NCBI GenBank assembly: GCA_026397915.1
Contig: JAPLTX010000001.1
Location: 1 to 46,787, forward strand
Length of the DNA stretch: 46,787 nt
From: Verrucomicrobiota bacterium
Lineage (GTDB): Bacteria > Verrucomicrobiota > Verrucomicrobiia > CAIQCK01
Reading direction: 5' to 3'
Numbering within the stretch: the first letter of the stretch is position 1; the number at the start of each line of letters is the position of its first letter. Shown here in pieces: positions 35,791-44,858 of the stretch. The notes below the pieces were generated by a model. That model was given only the letters and a program-made list of their open reading frames with translations. It was not told the origin of the DNA and ran no database searches. A program made the translations under genes and the position numbers.

Positions 35791-36933
35791 TCACTTGCCC
35801 GGAGGTGCTGCCGCGTGCGGCAATCCATACAAATCAAAGTGGTAATGTTTTCCCCAGATCGTCATGCTGCTCTCGGACACATGGCCAATGACGCCGAACA
35901 CCAGCGCCAAGGCGAGGCCTGCGATGCCAATCGCCACCGCCACCTTGCGCCGTTTCGGGTGCCGTTCAGGCGTGCGATCCAAAAATGGCCACGCCAGCAA
36001 CAGCAGCGGCGGCACCAGCGACACCAACACGCCAAACAGTTTCGGGAAGTATTTCAATAACTGGTAGGTGGAAATAAAATACCATTCCGGCTTGATGCCT
36101 TCGGGCGTGGTCAGCGGATCGCACTTCTCGCCAAGCTCCGGCGGCCAGAACACGATCAGTGTAAACAGCCCCGCCACCAGCAGACTGAACACCACGCCTT
36201 CCTTGAGAATGTGATGCGGGAAAAAGGGTATGCCGCGCTCTTTCGTAATGGGCTTCTCTTCGCCGACGCGTTCCAGCGTCGCCAAGCCTTGCACGCGCAT
36301 CAGGAACAGATGCAGTGTGATCAGTCCGGTCAGCACCCACGGCAGCACCACCACGTGCAACACATAAAACCGCGCCAACGTCTCACCCGTGACACCGTCG
36401 CCGCCTCGCATCAGCAACTTAATATAGTCGCCCGCAAACGGAATCACGCCAGCGATTTCCGTGCCGACGACGGTCGCCCAGTAGGAGAGCTGGTTCCACG
36501 GCAGCAGATAACCGGTGAACCCAAACGTGACGGTGCAGCCGAAAATGAACACGCCCAATACCCACGTCATCTCACGTGGCTTCTTGAACGATCCCATGAA
36601 ATAGGTGCGCATCATGTGGATGAGAACGCAGAGAATCATCAGCGTCGCGCCCCAGGCGTGCAAACCGCGGATGAGCCAGCCAAAGTTTGCCTTTGTGACG
36701 ATGAAGCGCACGCTTTCGAATGCGGACTGCGTCGTCGGCCGGTAATAGACCATCAGGAAAATCCCGGTGACGACCTGGCTGATGAAAAGGAACAACGAGA
36801 GGCTGCCGAACGTGTGCCAGAAGCCAACGTGCGGCGGCAACGGCTTGTGCGCCTGTTGCTCAACCAACTCCTCGACCACACCGATGTCATAGCGATCCGA
36901 GAGCCAGCCGTGGATTTTTTGGCCGAGTTTCAT
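35791..36933 (-). CDS. Cytochrome b of a bc/b6f-like quinol oxidoreductase
   Basis: This is the quinol-oxidising membrane subunit that passes electrons to the Rieske protein. The 380-residue product fuses the four-helix heme domain with the C-terminal PEWY domain (GIKPEWYFISTYQLLKYFP). The heme-ligand pairs are visible: RGLHAWGA with HMMRTYF, and FYVLHVVVLPW with LHLFLMRV. It overlaps the Rieske gene by 4 bp. Instead of cytochrome c1 or f, the operon starts with a 9-heme cytochrome. Confidence 0.95.
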   Translation of the reverse strand: MKLGQKIHGWLSDRYDIGVVEELVEQQAHKPLPPHVGFWHTFGSLSLFLFISQVVTGIFLMVYYRPTTQSAFESVRFIVTKANFGWLIRGLHAWGATLMILCVLIHMMRTYFMGSFKKPREMTWVLGVFIFGCTVTFGFTGYLLPWNQLSYWATVVGTEIAGVIPFAGDYIKLLMRGGDGVTGETLARFYVLHVVVLPWVLTGLITLHLFLMRVQGLATLERVGEEKPITKERGIPFFPHHILKEGVVFSLLVAGLFTLIVFWPPELGEKCDPLTTPEGIKPEWYFISTYQLLKYFPKLFGVLVSLVPPLLLLAWPFLDRTPERHPKRRKVAVAIGIAGLALALVFGVIGHVSESSMTIWGKHYHFDLYGLPHAAAPPGK

Positions 36934-37364
36934 GCCGATTTAATCATGACTTCATTGTTGACGACCGCGACGCCGTATTCCATCAGCGGTCGGGGCGGCG
37001 GACCTCCAACGACGCGGCCGTTCAAATCAAAAAGCCCCGCGTGACACGGACACGCAACCAAATGACGCGCCGCGTCCCAAGTGACGATGCAACCGAGATG
37101 GGTGCAGATCGCGGAGAACGCGCGGAAACCTTGCGGCGTGCGGATGACGATCACTGGCTGACCGTTCAGCGCAATAATCTTCGTTTGCCACTCGGCAAAA
37201 TCTTGCTGCTTGCCAGCCGACACCGCCTGTGCGCCCGGCCCGCGGCGTTGCGCGGGCCAGAGGTAAGCCACCACCGGCGCCACAAACCCAATAGCCCACA
37301 CGACCAGACCGGCGCCAAGCAGCCAGTCCAGAAACGTCCGACGGTGGATGTTCTTGGAGTTCAT
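36930..37364 (-). CDS. Rieske 2Fe-2S protein
   Basis: The protein takes one electron from quinol at the cytochrome b site. Of its 144 residues, the N-terminal part holds a single membrane anchor (about 12-35). The cluster motifs CTHLGC and CPCHAGLF are both complete. GPPPRPL, the conserved Pro loop, follows. It overlaps both its neighbours by 4 bp (9-heme cytochrome upstream, cytochrome b downstream), so all three are one translational unit. Confidence 0.95.
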   Translation of the reverse strand: MNSKNIHRRTFLDWLLGAGLVVWAIGFVAPVVAYLWPAQRRGPGAQAVSAGKQQDFAEWQTKIIALNGQPVIVIRTPQGFRAFSAICTHLGCIVTWDAARHLVACPCHAGLFDLNGRVVGGPPPRPLMEYGVAVVNNEVMIKSA

Positions 37365-38590
37365 TTTCCTTCGCGCTTGTCAATCTGCCGGCGCTTTGCC
37401 GCGAACAACCCGGCCATCACAACCAAAAAGGCCCAAATCGGAATCAACGCGCGCCGTTTCCAGTTTTCGACGTTCTCGAGCCACGCGACGCCCTTCAGCG
37501 TTTCCTTGACGGCGGTCTCGGCGCGGACAGCCACCGGTTGCAGCAGCGGTATTGCCAGCGTGTGCTGGAGCGCTTCGAGTTGAGTCAAATGTGTGTGTGC
37601 TTCCTGCAACTGCAACTGCTCGTCGTCCGTTGCCAGGCCGCGCCGCGTCGCCTCACGCACTTTCGCCGTGGCCGATTCGTAGTCGGTCGTTGTCTGTCGC
37701 AGTAAACCGGCGATCTGGTCGCGCACGCCGAGTTGTTTTGCGTCCTTCGCATGGCATTTCACACACGCCTCGGCAAATAGGTTGAGCGACGCCTTTTGGA
37801 TACCATGGTTGCCGTGGCAACTGATGCAGCCGCCAAAAAGCCCCACGGCAGCCGGCTCGGCGTGGGGACTTTTGCCAAACAACTCAGCCTGTCGGACGTG
37901 GCACTTGCCGCAGACTTGCGAGACCTCGGCAACGCCCGGCGGTCGCGCACCGTGGTTGCCGTGGCAAGTCACGCACGTCGGGGCACTCAAGTCACCCTTT
38001 TGCAGCAGCAGATGAGCGTGATAGCTGGTTTTGTATTGTTCAACGACGTCGGAGGGCAGCTTGTAGCCAGCCATCAGCTTCGCGTCGCTGTGACAACGGC
38101 CGCACGTCTGCGGAATGTTCGTCGGATGCGTTGGACTTTGCGGCGAACGCACCTTGAAAATGTTATGGACACCGTGGCAATCGGTGCAGATGGCAACCTT
38201 CTGGTCGTTGCTACCAAACAATTGTTCGCCGTGCTTGCTGGTTTTATAACGGTCAAGTTGGTCGGTTGGCAGGCCGTAGGGATTCATCCGGCGCACGTCG
38301 CTGTGGCAGCGCGCGCACATCGCGGCAATGGCTTTCTTGTTGTCGGGCCGCTGGAAATTCGCCGCCAAATGTGCGGTCTCATCCTTCGCCTTCGCGTCGC
38401 CGCCGTGGCAGTCACGGCAGATCACACCGGCCTGCGCGTGCGCGCTGCCGAGGAACTGCTCGCGCTGTTTCTGGTGGTCGTGGCAGTTGAGGCAGAAGTC
38501 CTCAGCCGCGACCAGCCATGAGCCGGCGGCCAGCAGCAAGAGCGCCGCGGACGCGCGACGATAGATTAGTGATGGAAGAAAGAGGTTCAT
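37361..38590 (-). CDS. Nonaheme cytochrome c with C-terminal membrane anchor
   Basis: This is a probable periplasmic electron acceptor for the Rieske/cytochrome b pair. Nine CxxCH motifs occur between residues 33 and about 285 (CLNCH, CRDCH, CARCH, CTDCH, CGRCH, CVTCH, CGKCH, CISCH, CVKCH). A signal peptide precedes them. A helical segment (about 300-380) and one membrane helix (ALIPIWAFLVVMAGLFAA) follow. The CxxCHGxHG repeats resemble the cytochrome c3/NrfB-like multiheme class. It is the first gene of the cytochrome b/Rieske operon and plays the part of cytochrome c1 or f. Confidence 0.9.
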   Translation of the reverse strand: MNLFLPSLIYRRASAALLLLAAGSWLVAAEDFCLNCHDHQKQREQFLGSAHAQAGVICRDCHGGDAKAKDETAHLAANFQRPDNKKAIAAMCARCHSDVRRMNPYGLPTDQLDRYKTSKHGEQLFGSNDQKVAICTDCHGVHNIFKVRSPQSPTHPTNIPQTCGRCHSDAKLMAGYKLPSDVVEQYKTSYHAHLLLQKGDLSAPTCVTCHGNHGARPPGVAEVSQVCGKCHVRQAELFGKSPHAEPAAVGLFGGCISCHGNHGIQKASLNLFAEACVKCHAKDAKQLGVRDQIAGLLRQTTTDYESATAKVREATRRGLATDDEQLQLQEAHTHLTQLEALQHTLAIPLLQPVAVRAETAVKETLKGVAWLENVENWKRRALIPIWAFLVVMAGLFAAKRRQIDKREGK

Positions 38591-38770
38591 AACACGCTGG
38601 AATCGCGTGTGACATTCGGCGATGAATGTTGCGGTATTCCGTCCAGTCCGTGGCAGTGTCTCGGCGACTCTGTCTCCACTCCGCGACGGCGGGCAAATTT
38701 CTACCGTAGCGGGCGGTGGAAGTGAAGTATTTTCGAGAAAAAATTTCGGGCGGTGCGAGGCAGCGTCCGC
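38591..38770 (-). promoter_or_regulatory. Leader region of the nonaheme/Rieske/cytochrome b operon
   Basis: This 180-bp gap must hold the operon promoter. A 6-bp hairpin (ACACGC/GCGTGT, 38592-38610) lies right at the start codon and could occlude it. A GG-N10-GC pair at 38644-38631 is present on the minus strand, but it fits the sigma-54 consensus poorly and has no paired boxes. Confidence 0.35.
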
Positions 38771-40921
38771 TTAATGTAGCAGCCGGGTCACCATAGCATA
38801 AACGATTAGCGCCAACAGCACCAGCCCGATGCCGAAGAATATGTAGCCGAATGTTCGGGCGATCTGTTTCCAACGTTCCCATTCGTCCTTGATGCGATGC
38901 TGATCGAGCCGGCCATCGGCCACCAGCCTGTCATACCAGCGTTTGCGCTCGTGAAGCATCTCCGCCTTCGAGACGCGCCCTGAGAAGATCACGGTATCCA
39001 TCGGGAATTTTTCAATACGGAAGTGGGTATTGAAGAAGTGAAAGGTGAAGATGAATCCTGCCGCCAGCAGCGCCTCGTCGGAATGAATAATCAAAGCCAC
39101 ATTGATTATCCAGCCTGGCATGAAGCTGCTGAAGAATTGTGGGAACCACATAACCAATCCCGACACACCAATGGCGGCGACGCCCCAGAACACCGCGAAA
39201 TAGTCAAACTTTTCCCAGTAAGTCCAACGATCAAACTGTGGCCGCGGCCCCTTGCCGAAAAACCATTTCTGGTGAGCAACGAAATCCCGCCAGTCCTGTA
39301 GCGTTGGAATCATCGAATCTGGGCCGAAGAAGAAATGACCGAACCGTTTCAGTTGGAGCTTGCCGCTGGCCGGGTCGCGCAGTTCCGCCCGCCGTTTCCA
39401 GAAACTGGAGATCACGTCGAACAGGTGCAGGCTAAAATAGAGGAACGTCACCAGCGCACCGAAGCGATGCAGCGATCGGGCCACCTCGGCGCCGCCGAGC
39501 ACGTTGAACACGGTCTTGGCCCAATCGGTGTAGTAAAACTTCAATGGCATGCCGGTGATCACCAGCAGCAGGAAACTGGTCACGACCAGGAAATGTAGGA
39601 AACGCTCAAACGGCACAAACCGAGTGAACCACTCGCCGTCAGTCTGGGTGTGGAGCTTGATTTCGCGGAATGTCTTGGAATCGTGCAGATACAAATACCC
39701 CGAACGGTAGAACCAGAGTCCGGTGTGAATCCCGAAAAAGCCGAAGACGCCGATCAGCAGCGCGGTCATGAACACAAACGTGTAGTGCAGTGCCGGATAG
39801 TGCTCGGGATCGAGTGGGTTGGCATGGGGCACGTAGCGTGCAAAACTCTTCGTCGCTTGGGGATGACACTGCCGGCATGTGCCGACAATGTTGGCGGGCG
39901 ACAGTCGTGACCGTGGGTCAGAGGGAGGCAGCACGTCGTGGTGGCCGTGGCAATCGAAGCAGGCGGCAACGTCGGAAGCCACGTTCGGCTTGCCCAGCGC
40001 CATCGCTTTGCCGTGGTAGGTGTCGCGATAATGGGTCAGCCGGTCTTGGTGGCAACTGCCGCAACGTTGGTCGCTGGCCATCTTGAAATGGCCGTTGCGC
40101 GGCGTCTCGATTTGGTGGGCAGTGTGGCAATCGCTGCAAACCGGTCCTCGCTTGTCCCCCTTGGCCAACAATTGGCCGTGGACGCTTTCGTTGTAGGTCT
40201 TCTCGATGCTGACGTGGCATTTGCCGCAGGTCTTGGCGATGTTGGCGTGGTGAATCGGCGAGCTGCGGTCCACCGTGCGCCGGATGTCATGCACACCGTG
40301 GCAGTCGTTGCAGGACGGCGCGACAATCAGGCCCAGTTTCATCAACGCCCGACCGTGGATGCTCTCCGCATACTGCGAGGCTGCCAGCGGGTATTTCATC
40401 TGGTATTCGTTGGTCAACCCGGCGTTGCTGTGGCAGTTGGCGCAAGTGCGAGGCAGGTTGAGTTTGAAGACCGGCGAATCCGCATGCTTGACAGGCAGGA
40501 TGTTGTGCGACCCGTGACAGTCGCCACAAGAGGGCGCTGCCGACGCCCCCATGGCGCGGCTCACGCCGTGGATGCTGGTGGCGTATTTCTTGGTTTGGTC
40601 GTCGTGACAACCGGCGCATTGGGCCGCCGCCAGTTTCTCCGGATGCGGTAGTTCTTTGATCCCTGTGTGACAGTCCGTGCATGAGAGGCTTCCATGCACG
40701 GATTTTGCGAACAGCTTCGGTTGGACCGCCAGCGAGACGACTTTTCCGCCAACTTTTTTGGTCAGCTTGGGATCGTCGTGGCAGGCCAGGCAGTCACTGT
40801 TGGTAATCGCGGCTGCCCGCGCATCCTGGCATGACAGCCAGAGCGCGCCGCAGGCCAGCGCCGCAGCGATTTGGGGCAGGCATCGAGTCCTGTTTGAGTG
40901 GGCTGCAGGTATGGCATTCAT
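38771..40921 (-). CDS. Undecaheme cytochrome c fused to a b-type membrane domain (CbcL-like)
   Basis: This single protein joins a periplasmic multiheme wire to a quinone-reactive membrane domain. The 716-residue product (ATG 40921, overlapping the upstream stop as ATGA) has a signal peptide and eleven CxxCH motifs to about residue 345 (first CLACH, last CRQCH). Six membrane helices of the cytochrome b561/formate dehydrogenase gamma type follow, with His residues suited to b hemes (LHRFGALVTF, FHFFNTHF). Geobacter CbcL has the same plan with nine c hemes and works as a menaquinol oxidase for metal reduction; the similarity in function here is inferred. Confidence 0.88.
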   Translation of the reverse strand: MNAIPAAHSNRTRCLPQIAAALACGALWLSCQDARAAAITNSDCLACHDDPKLTKKVGGKVVSLAVQPKLFAKSVHGSLSCTDCHTGIKELPHPEKLAAAQCAGCHDDQTKKYATSIHGVSRAMGASAAPSCGDCHGSHNILPVKHADSPVFKLNLPRTCANCHSNAGLTNEYQMKYPLAASQYAESIHGRALMKLGLIVAPSCNDCHGVHDIRRTVDRSSPIHHANIAKTCGKCHVSIEKTYNESVHGQLLAKGDKRGPVCSDCHTAHQIETPRNGHFKMASDQRCGSCHQDRLTHYRDTYHGKAMALGKPNVASDVAACFDCHGHHDVLPPSDPRSRLSPANIVGTCRQCHPQATKSFARYVPHANPLDPEHYPALHYTFVFMTALLIGVFGFFGIHTGLWFYRSGYLYLHDSKTFREIKLHTQTDGEWFTRFVPFERFLHFLVVTSFLLLVITGMPLKFYYTDWAKTVFNVLGGAEVARSLHRFGALVTFLYFSLHLFDVISSFWKRRAELRDPASGKLQLKRFGHFFFGPDSMIPTLQDWRDFVAHQKWFFGKGPRPQFDRWTYWEKFDYFAVFWGVAAIGVSGLVMWFPQFFSSFMPGWIINVALIIHSDEALLAAGFIFTFHFFNTHFRIEKFPMDTVIFSGRVSKAEMLHERKRWYDRLVADGRLDQHRIKDEWERWKQIARTFGYIFFGIGLVLLALIVYAMVTRLLH

Positions 40922-42402
40922 TGCGAGCCGCCAGTGTGGCAGTCGTTGCATTTCAAATCACCGTAGTCGCCCCCAGGATGCTGAAAGGTTTGACCGCGTG
41001 GGTTGAGTTGTTCGAGTTGCGCGCCGCTGCCTTGAGCCAGAAGGGTGTGGCAGGCGTTGCAGTCATTAGCTTTGATGGTTTTCTTGCCGTCCGCTGTCTT
41101 GTGCTGGCCATCGTGACAGCGGAAACAACCCGCCCAGTTCCGGTGGCCGATGTTGTCGGGATAAATCTTCCAGTTGGCTTTCATTTCCGGGAAGAAGTTC
41201 TGCCGGTAGATGCGCTGCACTTCGTCAATCGCCGGCCGGACGAGAGGATTGTCGGGATACTTCTGTGCCAGAGTGGTGGCGATCTTCTGCATCGCGTCGC
41301 GCTCGTTGTCGTAGGGCTTGGTCAAGATCGCTACCGCGTTCTTCTTAATAAAAGGCAGGTTTCGATCAATCTTGCCCAACGCCATGGCTAGGTCCACCGC
41401 CACGTCGGGCGCGGAGAAGTTATGTGCCGGTCGGTTGTGACAATCCATGCAGTCCATGACCCGAATGCCGACCTTTTCAGGGGTGTCCTTGAACTCCGGC
41501 GTGCGAAACTCCGTTATCACACCTTGCGAATCAATCATCCGCACCCAGGGAATGACCTGTCGCATCTTGTCTGTGAAGACGTATTCGATCCGGTTGCCAA
41601 CATTCATGTGCCAGTGGATGCCGCCGACCGGTCCATGTGTCGCGTCGCCGCCGCCCACTTTCAACAACAAGCGCACACTGAATGGCGTGTTCTTTTCGTC
41701 GGACATGAAACGCTGGTAGGTCCGCTCCAAGCTACCGATGAATTTCTTTGGCCAATGACACTGTTCACAGGTCTCTTGGGCCGGTCGCAGGGCTTTGATG
41801 GGAGTCGGGATGGGGCGGGGATACTTGTTGAACGCCGTTGCATACACTTGGTAGAGACCGCTGATCTTGGCCTTTACAAACCAAGTGGCACCGGGGCCGA
41901 TGTGGCACGCCGTGCAGGCCACGCGTGCGTGCGGCGAGTTTTGATACGTGACCAATTCCGGTCCCATGACCACGTGGCACGCTTGGCCGCAGAACTGGAC
42001 CGACTCGGTGTAGTGATACGAGTGATAGCTGCCTATCGCCGTTACCAGTAGAAACACCGCGCTGCCGGCTAGGAAGTAACCCAACAGCCGCCGATCGTGT
42101 GGCCGCGTCAGGTCAATCACCAGTGCGGTGGCGGGCAGGCCGCTTGCCTTGCCTTTAAAGATGCGGCGGTGTTCCAGCCACGCGCCCACGACAGCCAGCA
42201 AGAGACCGGCGATGAAGATCCCCGGCGCAACCATATACGTCAGCAAACCCATGTAGGGGTTTGCGAATGGCGCCAGCGAGTCTATCACAGACAGCAGGAG
42301 GAACGAAAACAGGCCACTGACGGCCACCGTGAGGCCGCTCAAGCTCAGCCAGTTGCGGAATAAGAACAACCACGAGCGCGTTGGAGTCTCTTCAGTGCTC
42401 AT
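40918..42402 (-). CDS. NapC/NirT-like multiheme cytochrome c (7 hemes)
   Basis: This is a membrane-anchored cytochrome likely to take electrons from quinol. The 494-residue protein has three N-terminal membrane helices (about 16-40, 50-77 and 105-124). Seven heme motifs follow. The first is CGQACH, a CX3CH variant; the others are CTACH, CEQCH, CMDCH, CFRCH, CNACH and CNDCH. The sequence CGQACHVVMGPE corresponds to the first NapC/NrfH heme region. The last hemes lie in a C-terminal segment absent from plain NapC. A sigma-54 promoter with paired boxes lies 62-78 bp upstream, and its stop overlaps the undecaheme gene. Confidence 0.88.
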   Translation of the reverse strand: MSTEETPTRSWLFLFRNWLSLSGLTVAVSGLFSFLLLSVIDSLAPFANPYMGLLTYMVAPGIFIAGLLLAVVGAWLEHRRIFKGKASGLPATALVIDLTRPHDRRLLGYFLAGSAVFLLVTAIGSYHSYHYTESVQFCGQACHVVMGPELVTYQNSPHARVACTACHIGPGATWFVKAKISGLYQVYATAFNKYPRPIPTPIKALRPAQETCEQCHWPKKFIGSLERTYQRFMSDEKNTPFSVRLLLKVGGGDATHGPVGGIHWHMNVGNRIEYVFTDKMRQVIPWVRMIDSQGVITEFRTPEFKDTPEKVGIRVMDCMDCHNRPAHNFSAPDVAVDLAMALGKIDRNLPFIKKNAVAILTKPYDNERDAMQKIATTLAQKYPDNPLVRPAIDEVQRIYRQNFFPEMKANWKIYPDNIGHRNWAGCFRCHDGQHKTADGKKTIKANDCNACHTLLAQGSGAQLEQLNPRGQTFQHPGGDYGDLKCNDCHTGGSQ

Positions 42403-42463
42403 CGAAATTCCTCCCGGTCTGCCGGTGGTTCCTTTGTCTTGCTACATTTCATAACTGCTGTGC

Positions 42464-42480
42464 CGCATAGCATGTGCCAA
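42464..42480 (-). promoter_or_regulatory. Sigma-54 promoter of the NapC-like/undecaheme operon
   Basis: On the minus strand TTGGCACATGCTATGCG has -24 TTGGCAC (GG at 42478-42477) and -12 ATGC (GC at 42466-42465), ten bases apart. It lies 62-78 bp before the NapC-like start. The paired boxes sit 103 bp upstream. Confidence 0.77.
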
Positions 42481-42567
42481 TCAAATGGCCAGACACCGCA
42501 AACAACAAAAACATCGGGGTTTATCGAAAAAGCAAAGGGGTTGCACCCGCAGACAAACACCGATTTT

Positions 42568-42603
42568 GCGCAGTTTCACGCACCCAGCAGCGTAGTTTCA
42601 CGC
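42568..42603 (-). promoter_or_regulatory. Paired activator boxes upstream of the NapC-like gene
   Basis: On the minus strand GCGTGAAACTACGC starts at 42603 and GCGTGAAACTGCGC at 42581, 22 bp apart. The proximal box is identical to the one before the mtrA-like gene. The distal box is a dyad with GCGT/ACGC ends. The rest of the 42403-42819 gap shows no convincing gene. Confidence 0.77.
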
Positions 42604-42819
42604 TCGGTATTCGAGTTCCATGAATGAGGTGTGAGGGATATTCGCCAGAGCCGGCTTCACGCAAGCGCGCGAAGATGAAGGTCGCATCAATGGCGGTGTA
42701 GGTGTAAAGCCAAGAACGAGGATGCTGGCGATGGGCAAGACGCAAACCGCACCCGTGGATCAACATCAAAAACTCACAGCGGAGACTGCCTGCTGGGTCA
42801 TGTGTTCCCTGGGCGCGGC

Positions 42820-44043
42820 TCAGTCGTCAATCGCGCGCGTTGTGCCGGTCATCTCCGCCCGCGGCAGGAACAACCAGATCATGACCGAGACAATCACGAA
42901 CGGCAGCAGCACCAGTAGAATCGCCATCAGCAGCCCTTCCTGACCGACGAGTTCGAGCTTATAGGTTGTGAACCCGCGCAGGCTCTTCGAGAAAAGCTGG
43001 CCGCCGATGACCACGTTCCAGCGCATCGCAAGAATCCCGATCAGCACCAGCAGGCTGCAGACGAAGTAAGCCGTTTGCCGGCGTTTCCATCCCTCTTTGT
43101 AAACAATCATCGCGGCCAGGCACAGCGCTGGCACCAACATTCCCAGGAACATTTGGACTAGGAACAGCGAGTAGTAGAGCTTGCCCGATGCCAGCAACAC
43201 CAGCACGTCCAGCGATTCGTCGGCCACATACAGCCGGTGAATCCAGTCCAACGCCTCCACCGAGAAGTCCACCACCAGCGCCGTAAGCAGGCACTTGCCG
43301 ATCGTTTCCAGACAGGTCATGTCCACTGTCACCTTCCGCAGCCAGCACGTCACCAGATACAGGAACATCAGCAGCGCGATGCCGGAAACCATCGCGGAAA
43401 AAATAAAAATGATCGGCATCAGCACCGTGCCCCACCACGGATTGGCCTTCACGGAGCCGAAGATGAATCCGACATAACCGTGCAACAGGAACGCCGACGG
43501 AATGCCGATGATGGTGATGATCCGGCCCATCTTGTCGTCCAGCCGCAGCGCCTTTTCCGACACGTCGCGCACGCCGAGCGTCAGCAAACTGTAGAGGGGC
43601 CGCTTCCAACCCGCGGCGGTTTGTGACCACTCGACAAAATCTTTCCGGTAATCAAACCACAGTTCCAGCAGTAACACCGCCATCAGATACCACGCATAAA
43701 CGAACCCGAAGATTGCCATTGGCGAGGTCGCGTGCGGCGTCATCATCACCTCGTAGCAGCGCTCCGGGTGACCCAGGTGGCCTAGCAGCGGCAACGGTGC
43801 TACCAGCAAGAACGCCAGCGACGTCAGCATCGACAACCGGTAGATCGGCTTCAACGACTTCACGTTGAACACCCGCTCCAACGAGGCCATGATAAACGCG
43901 CCCGCCACCAGACCCGTGAGGTATGGATAGAGCACAATCAACACGCTCCAGAGCAGGTTCAGCTCGTTCGGGTAGATGAAGCCTTGGACGTGTTGTAGCA
44001 GTTCCGCCGACGCTTCTTTGTGTGCCATCAGCAACGCGATCAT
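42820..44043 (-). CDS. NrfD/PsrC-like quinone-reactive membrane protein
   Basis: This multi-helix protein exchanges electrons between quinol and the partner iron-sulfur protein. The 407-residue product has about nine or ten membrane helices. Family marks include YPYLTGLVAGAFIMASLERV near the start and PLPLLGHLGHPERCYEV. It overlaps the iron-sulfur gene as ATGA. The trio tetraheme cytochrome, 4Fe-4S protein and NrfD-like protein has the same make-up as the Geobacter CbcSTU module. Confidence 0.92.
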   Translation of the reverse strand: MIALLMAHKEASAELLQHVQGFIYPNELNLLWSVLIVLYPYLTGLVAGAFIMASLERVFNVKSLKPIYRLSMLTSLAFLLVAPLPLLGHLGHPERCYEVMMTPHATSPMAIFGFVYAWYLMAVLLLELWFDYRKDFVEWSQTAAGWKRPLYSLLTLGVRDVSEKALRLDDKMGRIITIIGIPSAFLLHGYVGFIFGSVKANPWWGTVLMPIIFIFSAMVSGIALLMFLYLVTCWLRKVTVDMTCLETIGKCLLTALVVDFSVEALDWIHRLYVADESLDVLVLLASGKLYYSLFLVQMFLGMLVPALCLAAMIVYKEGWKRRQTAYFVCSLLVLIGILAMRWNVVIGGQLFSKSLRGFTTYKLELVGQEGLLMAILLVLLPFVIVSVMIWLFLPRAEMTGTTRAIDD

Positions 44044-44858
44044 CGGGCCTCCTCATCCAAGCCGGCGTAAAACACCCGCGGCAGCGTGCCCAAGTGCGGC
44101 TTCAACACCTGTAGTCTGTTCTTTGCGTAAAACTGCAACAGCGGATCGTCCGGCTTCGCATTCTTCAAGTCGCCGAAGATGCGCGTGCCGGTCGGGCAGA
44201 CTTCGGCGCAGGCTGGCTTCAGCCCGCGCGTGATCCGGTGGTAACAGAACGTGCACTTCTCCGCCGTGTGCGAAAGCGGGTTGATGAACCGGCAGCCGTA
44301 GGGGCACGCCTGCACGCAGAAACCGCAACCGATGCAATACGTCGGATCCACCAGCACCGCGCCGTCCGGCGTGCGGAACGTTGCGCCTACGGGGCACGCC
44401 ATGTCGCACGGGGAGTTGGAGCACTGGTTGCAGAGCTTCGGCACGTGAAACGCCTTCAGGATTTCGCTCTTCGGCACCAAGGTCGGCGGAAAACCGCCGA
44501 TGCTGCCGTTGGGCGAATCCACCAGCGTCTCGCCGCATGGCTCGCCGGAACCGTGCGGCGCCTTCTTGATGATATAGCGCTCGACCCACGTTCGAAAATA
44601 TCCCGGATCGCGCGGCACATGGTTCTCGTTCTTGCACGCGTCCGCACAGGAACCGCAGCCAATGCATTTATTCACGTCAAGCGCCATCCGCCACTGATGC
44701 TTGGTCGGATCGTAGCCCGCTGGCGCCGGTGTCGTAACGGCCTGTTTGGTGACGGCGCGCACCTTGCGCGCAGTTGCCAACGCGGCCGCGCCGGCGACGA
44801 GCTTGCCCAGCGCGCTCAACACGCCGCGGCGGCTGACAGATTGTTGCGATGATTTCAT
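44040..44858 (-). CDS. Tat-exported 4Fe-4S protein (NrfC/HybA/DmsB type)
   Basis: The protein carries four 4Fe-4S centres between the NrfD-like protein and the tetraheme cytochrome. The 272-residue product opens with a twin-arginine signal (SVSRRGVLSALGKL), so it folds before export. Its clusters are CIGCGSCADACKNENH, CNQCSNSPCDMACP, CIGCGFCVQACPYGC and CTFCYHRITRGLKPACAEVC. It overlaps both neighbours by 4 bp, so the three genes are translationally coupled. Confidence 0.94.
   Translation of the reverse strand: MKSSQQSVSRRGVLSALGKLVAGAAALATARKVRAVTKQAVTTPAPAGYDPTKHQWRMALDVNKCIGCGSCADACKNENHVPRDPGYFRTWVERYIIKKAPHGSGEPCGETLVDSPNGSIGGFPPTLVPKSEILKAFHVPKLCNQCSNSPCDMACPVGATFRTPDGAVLVDPTYCIGCGFCVQACPYGCRFINPLSHTAEKCTFCYHRITRGLKPACAEVCPTGTRIFGDLKNAKPDDPLLQFYAKNRLQVLKPHLGTLPRVFYAGLDEEAR

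Noticed and set aside
38631..38644. Sigma-54 promoter before the nonaheme cytochrome operon
   Set aside because: GG and GC are correctly spaced, but the rest fits poorly and the paired 22-bp boxes are absent. The best look-alike box is at the wrong distance.
42521..42769. 82-codon minus-strand open frame between the NrfD-like and NapC-like genes
   Set aside because: It runs through the activator boxes, has no recognisable domain or ribosome binding site, and is most likely non-coding.
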